A DNA stretch of 64,000 nt, taken from assembly GCF_004322755.1 (NCBI RefSeq), contig NZ_CP036401.1:6758001-6822000 (forward strand), given 5' to 3'. A program made the position numbers and the translations under genes. Positions within the stretch are counted from its first letter, which is position 1; the number at the start of each line of letters is the position of its first letter. Below the pieces are notes generated by a model that did not search any database, was not told the DNA's origin, and saw nothing but the letters and a program-made list of their open reading frames with translations. Below are positions 23,099 through 33,002 of this stretch, in pieces. The stretch is from Pseudoduganella albidiflava (GTDB lineage: Bacteria; Pseudomonadota; Gammaproteobacteria; Burkholderiales; Burkholderiaceae_D).

Positions 23099-23429
23099 GG
23101 GACGTCCTTTCGCAAAGCGTCGGAGCGGACCGATCCCGGCCAATACTGCTGGGCGAATAGTGCGGGGCTGATGTTGCTGAGCTACCGCTGCTGAGCTACC
23201 GCTGCTGAGCTACTGCTGCTGAGCTACTGCTACCGAGCTGCTGCTACCGAGCTGCTGCTACCGAGCTACTGCTGCTGAGCTAATGTTGCTGAGCTAAAGT
23301 TGCTGAGCTAATGTTGCTGAGCTACGGCTGCCGGACAAATTCACCTGAGCAAAATGGCTGAGATTCCGCAAAGGCTTTCATGCTAATTGGCAGAGCTGGC
23401 CAGTTATTTGATAAATATCAAACTCTGCG
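23099..23429. other. 331-bp intergenic region holding a 14-bp repeat array
   Basis: Between the phasin start and the metR stop. Left 80 bp: leader of the phasin gene with its ribosome binding site. Middle (23179-23332): the repeat array. Right ~95 bp: AT-rich, with TTTGATAAATATCAAA at 23398-23413, a near-perfect palindrome downstream of metR that may be an operator or terminator remnant. No gene was found. Confidence 0.6.
23179..23332. repeat. Array of eleven 14-bp units, GAGCTACYGYTGCT
   Basis: Units start every 14 bp at 23179, 23193, 23207 and so on to 23319. Each begins GAGCT and ends in a TGCT/TACC-like block, with neighbouring units sharing variants (three adjacent units have CTACC, three have GTTGCT), the pattern expected from stepwise duplication. 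It lies 80 bp upstream of the phasin gene. Confidence 0.93.
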
Positions 23430-24338
23430 TCATGAGAGCAATTTAATGCCATCCAGCGATGCGGCGCACTGCTCGCGGATCACCTTCACGAAATCCGCCA
23501 CGTACGCTTTTTGCCGCAATGCTTCCGGTACCGACACGTACAGGTCGCTCCACAGGCCATGGTCGCCGACCGGCCGGGCCACCACATAGTCGTAATCGAC
23601 ATAGTTCTTGATCGCCCAGTTCGGCAGCGCGGCAATGCCGCGGCGGCTGGCCACGAGCTGCAGGATGGCCACCGTGAGCTCGGCCGTGCGGCGGCCGAAT
23701 TGCACGTCCGCCGGCCGCAGCACTTCGCGGATCAGGTCGATGCGCTCTTCCGGCACCGGATAGGTGATCAGCGTTTCGCCTTCGAAGTCGGCGGCGGCGA
23801 GGCGGCGCTGGCTGGCCAGCCGGTGCTTCTGCGCCATCACGGTCAGGATTTCAAAGCGGAACAGCGGGAATGTCGCGTACTGGCTCCGGTAGTCGGAGCC
23901 GATCACCAGGTCGGCGCTCCCGGCGCGCAGCAGGTCGACCGGTTCGCTGTGGAAGCCCGACACCAGGTCGATTTCAACGTCGGGCCAGCGCTTGCGGAAT
24001 TCATCCATCACCGGCATCAGCCAGTCGAAACAGGTATGGCATTCCAGTGCCACGCGCAGCTGGCCCTGGTCACCCTGCATCAGCCGTACCACGTCGCGCT
24101 CGGCCAGCTCGATCTCGGGCAGCAGCATGTCGGCCAGCCGCAGCAGCCGCGCGCCGGTGGCGGTGAAGCCGATCGGCACCGACTTGCGTTCGAACAGCGG
24201 CCCGCCATAGCGGTCTTCCAGCAACTTGATCTGGTGCGACAGCGCCGACTGGGTGAGGTTCAGCAGTTGGGCCGCACGTACGAGGCTGCCTGCGGAGCGC
24301 AACGCGGCAAGCGTGCGCAAATGGCGGATCTCCAGCAT
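23430..24338 (-). CDS. metR: LysR-type activator of methionine genes
   Basis: 302 residues. N-terminal winged helix-turn-helix (RHLRTLAALRSAGSLVRAA, QSALSHQIKLLEDRYG), then the ligand-binding domain. VALECHTCFDWLMPVMDEFR is characteristic of MetR, which senses homocysteine and activates metE. It is divergent from metE, with a perfect MetR box between them. Start: ATG at 24338; a TTG two codons upstream is less likely. Confidence 0.94.
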   Translation of the reverse strand: MLEIRHLRTLAALRSAGSLVRAAQLLNLTQSALSHQIKLLEDRYGGPLFERKSVPIGFTATGARLLRLADMLLPEIELAERDVVRLMQGDQGQLRVALECHTCFDWLMPVMDEFRKRWPDVEIDLVSGFHSEPVDLLRAGSADLVIGSDYRSQYATFPLFRFEILTVMAQKHRLASQRRLAAADFEGETLITYPVPEERIDLIREVLRPADVQFGRRTAELTVAILQLVASRRGIAALPNWAIKNYVDYDYVVARPVGDHGLWSDLYVSVPEALRQKAYVADFVKVIREQCAASLDGIKLLS

Positions 24339-24344
24339 GGTCAA

Positions 24345-24357
24345 TGAATAATTTTCA
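24345..24357. promoter_or_regulatory. metR: MetR binding box
   Basis: TGAATAATTTTCA fits the MetR consensus TGAA-N5-TTCA exactly. It lies 7 bp upstream of the metR start and about 80 bp from metE, where it could serve both autoregulation and metE activation. Confidence 0.75.
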
Positions 24358-24438
24358 TGTTAAACCGCAAAATGTTTCGTTTGGCTTATAGATAGCATTG
24401 TCGCACACTCTACTTCACCAATATTTAACTCTTGTGAC

Positions 24439-26919
24439 ATGAAAAACATTTACACGCACATCCCCGGCTTTCCCCGCGTCGGCGCACAGCGCGAACTGAA
24501 GACGGCCCTGGAGCGCCACTGGCGTGGTGAACTGGCGGCTGCGGAACTGGAAGCCGAAGGCCGTGCGCTGCGCGCGCGCCACTGGGCGCGCCAGCGCGAT
24601 GCCGGCCTGGACTTCGTTACCGTGGGCGACTTCGCCTTCTATGACCACGTGGCCAACCACATCCAGCTGCTCGGCTGCGAACCGGCGCGGTTCGGCTTCC
24701 AGGCTGAAACACCGCTGGAGCGCTACTTCACGCTGGCGCGGGGACGCGCCGGCGCACCGCGCGGCGACTGCGCCTGTGGCCACGGTAGCGCCAACGACCA
24801 GAACAGCCACGACGGCCACGACGGCCACGACAGCGGCAGCCCGGCGCTGGAAATGACCAAGTGGTTCGACACGAACTACCATTACCTGGTGCCCGAACTC
24901 GACGCCGCCACGCACTTCGAACTGTCGTCGACCCGCCTGTTCGACGAAGTGGACGAAGCGCTGGCACTGGGCCATGCCGTGAAGGCCACGCTGATCGGCC
25001 CCCTCACCTTCCTGTGGCTGGCCAGGAGCACCGATGCGACGCCGCGCCGCGATTTGCTGGACTGCCTGCTGCCCCGCCTTTTACCCATCTATGGCCAGGT
25101 GCTGGCGCGGCTGAAGGAACAGGGCGTGGCCTGGGTGCAGGTCGAGGAACCCATCCTCGGGCTCGACCTGCCGCAGGAATGGCGCAGCGCCTTCGACACC
25201 GCGTACTGGCAGCTGAACCAGGCTGGCGCGCCGCTGCTGCTGGCCACCTATTTCTCGCCGCTGGAAGAGAACCTGTCGCTGGCCTGCCGCCTGCCCGTCG
25301 CCGGACTGCATGTGGATGGCGTGCGTGCCGCGCACGAACTGGTCAGCGTGGCCGACTGGCTGCCGGTGCACAAGGTGCTGTCGGTCGGCATCGTCGATGG
25401 CCGCAATATCTGGCGCACCGACCTCGACGCGGCGCTGGGCACGCTGGCGCCGTTGCTGGAAAAGCGCAACGGCCAGCTGTGGCTGTCCACCTCGTGCTCG
25501 CTGCTGCACGTGCCGTACAGCCTGGAGGTGGAAACCGCGCTCGATCCGGAACTGGCATCGTGGCTGGCTTTCGCGCATGAAAAGCTCGATGAGCTGGCGG
25601 TCCTGAAAACCGCGATCGAACAGCCCAGGGCGGCAGCCGCAGCGCTGGCGGCGTCACGCGCGGCCATCGCCACGCGCCGCGCCAGCCCGCGCGTGCGCGA
25701 TGCGGCAGTGCGGGCTCGGCTGGCTGCCCTGCCGGACCATGCCGCGCAGCGCAAATCGCCCTTCGCCGAGCGCCGGCTGCTGCAGGGAGCAAAGCTGAAC
25801 CTGCCGCCCTTCCCCACCACCACCATCGGCTCGTTCCCGCAAACGCCGGCGATCCGCTCGGCCCGCGCCGCCTTCAAGCGCGGCGACCTGGACGGCACCG
25901 GATACGAAGCGGCCATGCGCGCCGAGATCGAACACGCGATCCGCCGCCAGGAAGCGCTGGGGCTGGACGTGCTGGTGCATGGCGAAGCCGAACGCAACGA
26001 CATGGTCGAGTACTTCGGCGAACACCTGGCCGGCTTCGCGTTCACCCGGAACGGCTGGGTGCAGTCGTATGGCTCGCGCTGCGTGAAACCGCCGGTCATC
26101 TGGGGCGACGTGTCGCGGCCGGCGCCAATCACCGTGGCATGGGCGCGCCATGCGCAAAGCCTCACGCCACTGCCCGTGAAAGGCATGCTGACCGGTCCGG
26201 TGACGATCCTGCAATGGTCCTTCGTGCGCGACGACCAGCCGCGCGCCGACACGGCCGACCAGATCGCCCTGGCCATGCGCGACGAGGTGGACGACCTGCA
26301 GCAGGCCGGCATCGACATCGTGCAGATCGACGAGCCGGCGTTGCGCGAGGGCTTGCCGCTGCGCCAGGCACGCCGCGCCGCCTACCTGGACCGGGCGGTG
26401 CGCGCCTTCCGCCTGACGGCCGCGGTGGCACGGGACGGCACGCAGATCCATACCCACATGTGCTACGCCGAGTTCAACGACATCCTGCCGCAGATCGCCG
26501 CGCTCGATGCCGACGTGATCACCATCGAGACCTCCCGTTCGGCCATGGCGCTGCTCGACGCCTTCGGCGATTTCCGCTACCCGAACGACATCGGGCCGGG
26601 TGTCTACGACATCCACTCGCCGCGCGTGCCGGACCGCGAGGAAATGCTGGCGCTGCTGCGCCGTGCCCGCGCCGTCATCCCGGCCGGACAGCTGTGGGTC
26701 AACCCCGATTGCGGCCTGAAGACGCGCGGCTGGCCGGAAACCGAGGCGGCCCTGCGGCATATGGTCGACGCGGCGCGGCAGATGCGCGCGGAATGGGCCA
26801 GTGAAGCGACCAATGCAGCGACCAGTGCAGCGGCCAATGCAGCGGTCAATGCGGTGGCCAGTACGCTGACGAACAAGGTGGCCGCCGAAGCGGGCAGCGG
26901 CACGGCTGAAGCCGCATGA
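24439..26919 (+). CDS. metE: Cobalamin-independent methionine synthase
   Basis: 826 residues against about 755 usual. Two homologous barrels; the zinc/catalytic site is in the second: [11 protein letters not shown] (His, Cys), ITIETSRS (Glu) and [11 protein letters not shown] (Cys). It transfers methyl from 5-methyltetrahydropteroyl-triglutamate to homocysteine. Two additions explain the extra length. The first is a Cys/His/Asp-rich insertion around residues 97-134 (HDGHDGHD), just before [12 protein letters not shown]. The second is a C-terminal Ala/Asn tail of ~40 residues encoded by 12-bp repeats. The core motifs are intact, so it should be active. Divergent from metR. Confidence 0.96.
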   Translation: MKNIYTHIPGFPRVGAQRELKTALERHWRGELAAAELEAEGRALRARHWARQRDAGLDFVTVGDFAFYDHVANHIQLLGCEPARFGFQAETPLERYFTLARGRAGAPRGDCACGHGSANDQNSHDGHDGHDSGSPALEMTKWFDTNYHYLVPELDAATHFELSSTRLFDEVDEALALGHAVKATLIGPLTFLWLARSTDATPRRDLLDCLLPRLLPIYGQVLARLKEQGVAWVQVEEPILGLDLPQEWRSAFDTAYWQLNQAGAPLLLATYFSPLEENLSLACRLPVAGLHVDGVRAAHELVSVADWLPVHKVLSVGIVDGRNIWRTDLDAALGTLAPLLEKRNGQLWLSTSCSLLHVPYSLEVETALDPELASWLAFAHEKLDELAVLKTAIEQPRAAAAALAASRAAIATRRASPRVRDAAVRARLAALPDHAAQRKSPFAERRLLQGAKLNLPPFPTTTIGSFPQTPAIRSARAAFKRGDLDGTGYEAAMRAEIEHAIRRQEALGLDVLVHGEAERNDMVEYFGEHLAGFAFTRNGWVQSYGSRCVKPPVIWGDVSRPAPITVAWARHAQSLTPLPVKGMLTGPVTILQWSFVRDDQPRADTADQIALAMRDEVDDLQQAGIDIVQIDEPALREGLPLRQARRAAYLDRAVRAFRLTAAVARDGTQIHTHMCYAEFNDILPQIAALDADVITIETSRSAMALLDAFGDFRYPNDIGPGVYDIHSPRVPDREEMLALLRRARAVIPAGQLWVNPDCGLKTRGWPETEAALRHMVDAARQMRAEWASEATNAATSAAANAAVNAVASTLTNKVAAEAGSGTAEAA
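26797..26868 (+). repeat. In-frame 12-bp repeats encoding the MetE C-terminal tail
   Basis: Six 12-bp units (pattern RCCARTGCAGCG with variants) encode [24 protein letters not shown]. The family normally ends shortly before this point, so the tail is a lineage-specific extension. Confidence 0.85.
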
Positions 26920-27025
26920 ACACAGGGCCGGGAGGCTGTTCCGTACGTGAAAATGCCTCACCGATAATTGTTTTTTGACAGTAAAATGCTCGGGCCCGGG
27001 CCTGCCCGAACTTTTTACTGCCGTC

Positions 27026-27793
27026 ATGTCCAAAAGCCCGTTTCAAAAGCCCATCGAAATCAAGATTTCCACCGTCGTTGCCGTCTCCGCGATCCTGCAC
27101 ACGTCCGACCTCATCGCCCTCGATGCCGCCCTGCGCGGCATGACGGGTGGCGTTGCCGATTTTTTTGAAGGCGACCTCGCCGTCATCGACGTCGGCGACC
27201 TGGCGCCAGGTTCCGAACGCATCGACTGGGCCGGCACGATCGAGCTGCTGAAGAAGTACCGCCTGAATCCGGTGGCCGTGCGCAACGCGCGGCCGGACAT
27301 GCTGGAAGAAATCCAGGCCCTGGGCCTGTCGATCGATACCGGCAAGCGCGACGATGCCGGCCCATCCACCGCAGTGCCGGCTCCTGCTCCAGCGCCGGCA
27401 CCTGCTCCCGCTCCCGCTCCCGCTCCAGTATCGGCGGCCGCGCCTGCCGCGCCCGCCAATACCGGAACGATCATCATCGACACGCCGGTGCGTGCCGGCC
27501 AGCGCATCTATGCGCGCGGCGGCGACCTGATCGTGATGGCCGTCGTCAACAACGGCGCCGAGATCATCGCCGACGGCAGCATCCATGTGTACAACACCCT
27601 GAACGGCCGCGCGCTGGCCGGCGCCTCCGGCGACGCGACCGCGCGCATCTTCGCCCTGTCGATGTCGCCAGAACTGGTGTCGATCGCGGGTGTTTACCGG
27701 ACGTTCGAGGATGGTTTCCCCGTCGAGCAGGCCAAGCAGCCCGCACAAATCAGGCTCAGCGGCGACAAACTGGATATACAATCTGTCAATTAA
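27026..27793 (+). CDS. minC: Septum site-determining protein MinC
   Basis: 255 residues. N-terminal FtsZ-inhibiting domain (residues 1-105), a linker of about nine Pro-Ala pairs, and the C-terminal MinD-binding beta-helix (IIIDTPVRAGQRIYARGGDL; GAEIIADGSIHVYN; GRALAGASGD). It blocks FtsZ ring assembly near the poles together with MinD. The start was set at the ATG giving MSKSPFQKP. First gene of minCDE. A Pro-Ala linker this regular is another simple-repeat region but is common in MinC. Confidence 0.96.
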   Translation: MSKSPFQKPIEIKISTVVAVSAILHTSDLIALDAALRGMTGGVADFFEGDLAVIDVGDLAPGSERIDWAGTIELLKKYRLNPVAVRNARPDMLEEIQALGLSIDTGKRDDAGPSTAVPAPAPAPAPAPAPAPAPVSAAAPAAPANTGTIIIDTPVRAGQRIYARGGDLIVMAVVNNGAEIIADGSIHVYNTLNGRALAGASGDATARIFALSMSPELVSIAGVYRTFEDGFPVEQAKQPAQIRLSGDKLDIQSVN

Positions 27794-27856
27794 GGCAATT
27801 CAACAGGCAACGCGTCCGCGCCCCGCGCCTGAGCTTTCACACTAAAAGGATTATTC

Positions 27857-28672
27857 GTGGCAAGAATTATTGTTGTAACGTCCGGCAAGGGCGGTGTCGG
27901 CAAGACGACTTCCAGCGCCAGCTTCTCCACCGGTCTCGCGATGCGTGGCCACAAGACCGCCGTGATCGACTTCGACGTGGGCCTGCGCAACCTCGACCTG
28001 ATCATGGGTTGCGAGCGCCGCGTCGTCTATGACCTGATCAATGTGATCAACAAGGAAGCCTCGCTGCCGCAGGCACTGATCAAGGACAAGCACTGCGACA
28101 ACCTGTTCATCCTGCCGGCTTCGCAAACGCGCGACAAGGATGCGCTGTCGGAAGACGGCGTCGAGCGCGTGCTGGCCGAACTGATCGACATGGGTTTCGA
28201 GTACATCATCTGCGATTCGCCGGCCGGCATCGAGCATGGCGCCCTGATGGCGCTGACCTTCGCCGACGAAGCCATCGTCGTCACCAATCCGGAAGTGTCG
28301 TCGGTGCGCGATTCCGACCGCATCCTCGGCATCCTGCAGGCGAAGTCGCGCCGCGCGCAGTCCGGCGGCGAACCGGTCAAGGAACACCTGCTGATCACCC
28401 GCTATGCGCCGAAGCGCGTGGAAGCGGGCGAGATGCTGAGCTACACGGACGTGCAGGAAATCCTGCGCATCCCGCTGATCGGCATCATTCCGGAATCGGA
28501 ACAGGTGCTGCATGCATCGAACCAGGGTAACCCTGCGATCCACTTCAAGGGCACGGACGTGGCCGAAGCCTATGAAGACGTCATCGCCCGCTTCCTGGGC
28601 GACACCCGGCCACTGCGCTTCACGGACTATGAAAAACCGGGGTTGTTCAAGCGCATCTTTGGAGGAAAGTAA
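27857..28672 (+). CDS. minD: Septum site-determining ATPase MinD
   Basis: 271 residues. Deviant Walker A motif KGGVGKTT at about 10-17, switch DFDVGLRNLDLIMG, and the C-terminal amphipathic membrane anchor GLFKRIFGGK. It cycles between membrane-bound ATP form and free ADP form, recruits MinC and is released by MinE. Start is GTG with AAAGGA six bases upstream. Directly followed by minE with no gap. Confidence 0.98.
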   Translation: MARIIVVTSGKGGVGKTTSSASFSTGLAMRGHKTAVIDFDVGLRNLDLIMGCERRVVYDLINVINKEASLPQALIKDKHCDNLFILPASQTRDKDALSEDGVERVLAELIDMGFEYIICDSPAGIEHGALMALTFADEAIVVTNPEVSSVRDSDRILGILQAKSRRAQSGGEPVKEHLLITRYAPKRVEAGEMLSYTDVQEILRIPLIGIIPESEQVLHASNQGNPAIHFKGTDVAEAYEDVIARFLGDTRPLRFTDYEKPGLFKRIFGGK

Positions 28673-28924
28673 ATGGCCCTGCTATCTTTCCTGTTCCCCA
28701 GCAAGCCGAAAACGGCCAACGCCGCGAAGGAGCGGCTGCAGATCATCATCGCGCGCGAACGCAACGGCCGCAGTGGCCCGGACTTCCTGCCCGCACTGCA
28801 CAAGGAACTGATCGAGGTGATCTCGAAGTACACGAAAGTGAATGCCGACGACATCAAGATCTCGCTGGATCGCCAGGGCAACCTGGAAGTGCTCGACGTC
28901 AACGTCGTGCTGCCGGACGCGTAA
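28673..28924 (+). CDS. minE: Cell division topological specificity factor MinE
   Basis: 83 residues. N-terminal membrane-contacting and anti-MinCD segment ([29 protein letters not shown]) and C-terminal dimerisation domain ([34 protein letters not shown]). It stimulates MinD ATPase to create the pole-to-pole oscillation. The ATG overlaps nothing but abuts the minD stop, and GGAGG lies just upstream in minD. Confidence 0.97.
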   Translation: MALLSFLFPSKPKTANAAKERLQIIIARERNGRSGPDFLPALHKELIEVISKYTKVNADDIKISLDRQGNLEVLDVNVVLPDA

Positions 28925-28976
28925 TCCCGGCCGTACCGGTGCGGACCATTCGGACCGCACCGGCCCGCACGTGCGG

Positions 28977-29468
28977 CTAGCGGTTCTTAGCCGCCAGCAA
29001 TTCCTCCACCACCTTCGCGCACGCATCCACGTGCTGGTAGCCGATCTGCCGGAAGGCAAAGAAGCCGATCGCCGCCGATGCCACCTGCCCTGCCAGCGGC
29101 ACGATTTTCGATGCCTGTTTGGCCACCAGCTTTTTCCCGCTCTTTGCCAGCAGCTTGAAGACCAGGTCGCGCGTGATCAGTTTGCCCACCAGCATGCCCC
29201 CCACGCTGACCGACGCTTCGTAGGCGATCATCCGGTACTTCGGCTGCAGGCGCTCGACCTGCGCGGCCGTCAGGCCGAACGCCGCGTTCACTTCCTCGAT
29301 CAGCTGGGTGAACAGCTTCACGTCGGAGACGATATCGACGCCTGGAATCGGCACCGCGGAGACCCCCGCGGCCAGCGCGGCGCGGCGGCGGACGAGCCGC
29401 CGGCAGCGTTCCCGCACCTCGGCGATGTTATCTGAAGAATAAGGCAACAATTCCCAGCCGCTGTCCAC
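28977..29468 (-). CDS. Hypothetical protein with hydrophobic helices (163 aa)
   Basis: Not firmly recognised. Centre and C-terminus contain hydrophobic, Gly/Ala-rich helices (AALAAGVSAVPIPGVDIV; ASVSVGGMLVGKLI; IVPLAGQVASAAIGFFAF), suggesting membrane association. The motif VPIPGVDIVSDVKLFTQLI resembles segments of DUF697/YcjF-like proteins, a weak similarity. Start: GTG at 29468, seven bases after AGGAGA; an upstream TTG at 29498 has no ribosome binding site. Single gene converging on minE. Confidence 0.6.
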   Translation of the reverse strand: MDSGWELLPYSSDNIAEVRERCRRLVRRRAALAAGVSAVPIPGVDIVSDVKLFTQLIEEVNAAFGLTAAQVERLQPKYRMIAYEASVSVGGMLVGKLITRDLVFKLLAKSGKKLVAKQASKIVPLAGQVASAAIGFFAFRQIGYQHVDACAKVVEELLAAKNR

Positions 29469-29667
29469 GAATGTGTCTCCTAAAAAGTTGCCAAACAAAA
29501 AAGTTCATTGAAAACGGCGTTTAACCAGTGTACCGTGTACCGATCCCACGGGCCCGCACGGAGCGTGTTTCTGACCAGAAATTGTTGGTCAAATTAGTAA
29601 CAACATTGCAAACCCTGTTATATTCGCAGTGACCAAGCCTTACCCCCGTTCTTTAACCACCGATAAG

Positions 29668-30357
29668 ATGAGAATCGTAGTCCTTGACAATGACCGAAGC
29701 CAGACCGAGCTGATTTCCCAGGTACTGACTTCCGCCGGCCACGTGTGCCATGCCTTCCAGACAGGCAAGGAACTGCTCGGCCAGCTGCGCAAGGACAGCT
29801 ACGACATGCTCATCTTCGACTGGCAGGTTGCCGATATGGGGGGCGCCGAGCTGATGCGCAAGGCGCGCGAAAAGCTCAACGACGGCGCGCCCGTCATGTT
29901 CCTAACCACCAGTTCCGGCGAAGACGACATCGTTTCCGGCCTCGATGCGGGCGCGGACGACTACATGATCAAGCCCTTGCGCCGCAGCGAAATGGTGGCC
30001 CGGGTGCAAGCCTTGCTGCGGCGCGCCTTCCCGGCGCAAAACGGTGCCGAGCAACTGACTTTCGGCCAATATGTATTTGAAACCCGTCCGGGCCGGCTGT
30101 TGATGGATGGGCATGTGCTGGATGTCACGCACAAGGAGTTTTACCTGGCTCTGCTGTTTTTCCGCAACATCGGCCGGCCACTGTCGCGCGCTTATATACA
30201 TGAGGCCGTGTGGATCCGGGAAACCGAGGTGCCTTCCCGCACGATGGATACGCATGTGTCGCGCGTGCGCAATAAACTCCAGCTGAAACCGGAAAACGGC
30301 TTCCGGCTCGTGCCTGTCTACAGCTACGGCTACCGCCTCGAAAAACTCGGCAATTAA
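29668..30357 (+). CDS. OmpR/PhoB-family response regulator
   Basis: 229 residues. Receiver domain with acidic pocket (LDNDRSQ), phosphoacceptor Asp in LIFDWQVADMGG and Lys in IKPLRRSEM. C-terminal winged-helix DNA-binding domain (LLMDGHVLDVTHKEFYLALL; SRTMDTHVSRVRNKL; VPVYSYGYRL). No histidine kinase gene is adjacent, so it is an orphan here. Start: ATG at 29668. A GTG 39 bp upstream falls close to the likely transcription start after the -10-like TATATT at 29620-29625, so the shorter form is favoured. Its last codons are the source of the downstream repeats. Confidence 0.88.
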   Translation: MRIVVLDNDRSQTELISQVLTSAGHVCHAFQTGKELLGQLRKDSYDMLIFDWQVADMGGAELMRKAREKLNDGAPVMFLTTSSGEDDIVSGLDAGADDYMIKPLRRSEMVARVQALLRRAFPAQNGAEQLTFGQYVFETRPGRLLMDGHVLDVTHKEFYLALLFFRNIGRPLSRAYIHEAVWIRETEVPSRTMDTHVSRVRNKLQLKPENGFRLVPVYSYGYRLEKLGN

Positions 30358-30422
30358 CACTCTAACACTCGGCAATTCAGACTCGGCAATTCAGACTCGG
30401 CAATTAAGACTCGGCAATTGAG
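30345..30422 (+). repeat. Five 14-bp units starting at the response-regulator stop codon
   Basis: Unit ACTCGGCAATTMAG/AC. The first copy (30345-30358) encodes Leu-Gly-Asn-stop. After an 8-bp partial unit, four copies follow head to tail at 30367, 30381, 30395 and 30409. Further on, at about 30440-30470, an 11-bp ATGGCGGCTCG is repeated three times. Confidence 0.92.
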
Positions 30423-30579
30423 CGCCTGCCCGCCGCCAATGGCGGCTCGATGGCGGCTCGATGGCGGGCGGCAAGCCCCCACTGGGACGATTTGTCCCAT
30501 CCCTGCCAGCCCGGCCGGGCAAAGCCGGTTGCCGCACATCAGGCTATAATCAAGGCCTACGTCGTTGATTTTTCTGGAA

Positions 30580-31854
30580 ATGCAACTTCTTGCCGTCGGC
30601 CTCAACCACACTACAGCTCCGGTCGCCCTGCGCGAACGGCTGGCGTTCGCGCCTGATCAGCTGGGGTCGGCCGTGCGCGCGGCGCGCAACTGGTTCCAGC
30701 GGCTCGACGGCCACGGCAGTGACGAGGCAGCCATCCTGTCCACCTGCAACCGCACCGAGCTGTATGCGGCCAGCGGCGCCGCCAACCCGCTCGACGCCGG
30801 CGCGCATTTCCTGGCCGATTTCCACCAGCTGAACTATTCCGAACTGCGCCCGCACCTGTACATGCTGCCGCAGCATGAAGCCGTGCGCCACACCTTCCGT
30901 GTCGCGTCCGGTCTCGATTCGATGGTGCTGGGTGAAACGCAGATCCTCGGCCAGATCAAGGATGCGATCCGCACCGCCGATGAAGCGGGCGGCCTCGGCA
31001 CCTACCTGCACCAGCTGTTCCAGCGCAGTTTCTCGGTCGCCAAGGAAGTGCGCAGCACCACCGAGATCGGCGCGCACAGCGTGTCGATGGCGGCGGCCTC
31101 CGTGCGGCTGTCGCAGCGCATCTTCGACAAGCTGTCCGAGCAGAACGTGCTGTTCATCGGCGCCGGCGAGATGATCGACCTGTGTGCCACGCACTTCGCC
31201 GCGCAAAACCCGAAGTCGATCACGGTGGCCAACCGCACGCTGGAGCGCGGCGAACTGCTGGCGCACCGCTTCAACGGCAAGGCCGTGCGCCTGGCCGACC
31301 TGCAGACGCAGCTGCACCAGTACGACATCCTGATTTCATCCACCGCGTCGTCGCTGCCGCTGATCGGCCTGGGCATGGTGGAACGCGCGATCAAGGCGCG
31401 GCGCCATAAACCCATGTTCATGGTCGACCTGGCCGTGCCGCGCGATATCGAACCGGAAGTCGGCCGGCTGAACGACGTGTTCCTGTACACCGTCGACGAC
31501 CTGGGCAAGGTGGTGCAGGCCGGTATCGAAAACCGGCAAGCCGCGGTGGCGCAGGCCGAGGCGATCATCGAAACGCGCGTGCAATCGTTCATGCACTGGG
31601 TCGACGACCGCGCCGTGGTGCCCGTGATCCAGGGCTTGCAGGAAAACGGCGAGGCGATCCGCCTGGCCGAACTCGACCGCGCCCGCAAGCTGCTGGCCAA
31701 GGGCGAGGATGTGGAAGCCGTGCTCGAAGCGCTGTCGAAAGGCCTGACGGCCAAGTTCATGCACGGTCCGCAGCAGGCGCTGCACCGTGCCCAGGGCGCC
31801 GAACGCGCCCAGCTGGCCGAACTGCTGCCCCAGCTGTTCCGCGGCCGCCGTTAG
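30580..31854 (+). CDS. hemA: Glutamyl-tRNA reductase
   Basis: 424 residues. Catalytic Cys56 in [22 protein letters not shown] at the N-terminus, NADPH domain with [10 protein letters not shown], and the C-terminal dimerisation helices. It converts glutamyl-tRNA to glutamate-1-semialdehyde, the first committed step of heme synthesis by the C5 route. The start is ATG at 30580. Followed by prfA and prmC, the classic hemA-prfA-prmC order. Confidence 0.97.
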   Translation: MQLLAVGLNHTTAPVALRERLAFAPDQLGSAVRAARNWFQRLDGHGSDEAAILSTCNRTELYAASGAANPLDAGAHFLADFHQLNYSELRPHLYMLPQHEAVRHTFRVASGLDSMVLGETQILGQIKDAIRTADEAGGLGTYLHQLFQRSFSVAKEVRSTTEIGAHSVSMAAASVRLSQRIFDKLSEQNVLFIGAGEMIDLCATHFAAQNPKSITVANRTLERGELLAHRFNGKAVRLADLQTQLHQYDILISSTASSLPLIGLGMVERAIKARRHKPMFMVDLAVPRDIEPEVGRLNDVFLYTVDDLGKVVQAGIENRQAAVAQAEAIIETRVQSFMHWVDDRAVVPVIQGLQENGEAIRLAELDRARKLLAKGEDVEAVLEALSKGLTAKFMHGPQQALHRAQGAERAQLAELLPQLFRGRR

Positions 31855-31919
31855 CGGCTCCCCCTCTTTTCGCTGCCGCACCGGCCCCGGTGCGATGACT
31901 ACCCACACCGGAACACACC

Positions 31920-32996
31920 ATGAAACCATCAATGCTGGCCAAGCTGGACCAACTCGCCAACCGCCTCGTGGAGCTGGACGAACTGCTGATGTCCGAAGGC
32001 GCCACGGCCAATATGGACAGCTACCGCAAGATGACCCGCGAACATGCCGAGCTGGGCCCGCTGGTGGCGCTGTACAAGGATTACCAGCAGGTACTGGACG
32101 ACATCGCCGAGGCGCAGCAGATGCTGGGCGACCCGGACATGAAGGATTTCGCCCAGGAAGAAATCGAAGCCGGCAAGGGCCGCCTGGCCGGCCTGGAACT
32201 CGACCTCCAGAAAATGCTGTTGCCGAAGGATGCCAATGACGAACGCAACATCTTCCTGGAAATCCGCGCCGGCACCGGCGGCGACGAATCCGCGCTGTTC
32301 GCCGGCGACCTGCTGCGCATGTACACCCGCTTTGCCGAGCGCAGCCGGTGGCAGGTGGAAATCGTGTCGGCATCGGAAAGCGACCTGGGCGGCTACCGCG
32401 AAGTGATTGCCCGCATCGTCGGCACCGGCGCCTACTCGAAACTGAAATTCGAATCCGGCGGCCACCGCGTGCAGCGCGTACCCGCCACCGAAACGCAGGG
32501 CCGCATCCATACCTCGGCGTGCACGGTGGCCGTGATGCCGGAAGCGGATGAAGTGGAAGATGTGCACATCAACCCGGCCGACCTGCGCATCGACACCTAT
32601 CGCGCCTCCGGCGCCGGCGGCCAGCACATCAACAAGACCGACTCGGCCGTGCGCATCACCCACCTGCCCAGCGGCATCGTCGTGGAATGCCAGGACGACC
32701 GCTCGCAGCACAAGAACAAGGCCTCGGCCATGAAGGTGCTGGCGGCCCGCATCAAGGACGTGCAGCTGCGCGAGCAGCAGTCGAAGGAAGCCGCCACCCG
32801 CAAGAGCCTGATCGGCAGCGGCGACCGCAGCGAGCGCATCCGCACCTACAACTTCCCGCAAGGCCGCATGACGGACCACCGCATCAACCTCACGCTGTAC
32901 AAGCTCGACATGATCATGGATGGCGACCTGACCGAGCTGACGACAGCGCTGTCCGCCGAGCACCAGGCCGAGCAGCTCGCCGCGCTCGGCGACTAG
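31920..32996 (+). CDS. prfA: Peptide chain release factor 1
   Basis: 358 residues. GGQ at 233-235 ([15 protein letters not shown]) for peptidyl-tRNA hydrolysis; the codon-recognition region falls in the preceding domain. Downstream prmC methylates the GGQ glutamine, which explains the linkage. The stop is followed at once by a long palindromic element. Confidence 0.97.
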   Translation: MKPSMLAKLDQLANRLVELDELLMSEGATANMDSYRKMTREHAELGPLVALYKDYQQVLDDIAEAQQMLGDPDMKDFAQEEIEAGKGRLAGLELDLQKMLLPKDANDERNIFLEIRAGTGGDESALFAGDLLRMYTRFAERSRWQVEIVSASESDLGGYREVIARIVGTGAYSKLKFESGGHRVQRVPATETQGRIHTSACTVAVMPEADEVEDVHINPADLRIDTYRASGAGGQHINKTDSAVRITHLPSGIVVECQDDRSQHKNKASAMKVLAARIKDVQLREQQSKEAATRKSLIGSGDRSERIRTYNFPQGRMTDHRINLTLYKLDMIMDGDLTELTTALSAEHQAEQLAALGD

Positions 32997-33002
32997 GCCG
33001 TC

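Noticed and set aside
23179..23332. Possible CRISPR array or replication iterons
   Set aside because: Units are 14 bp and contiguous without spacers, there are no cas genes, and there is no replication initiator gene nearby.
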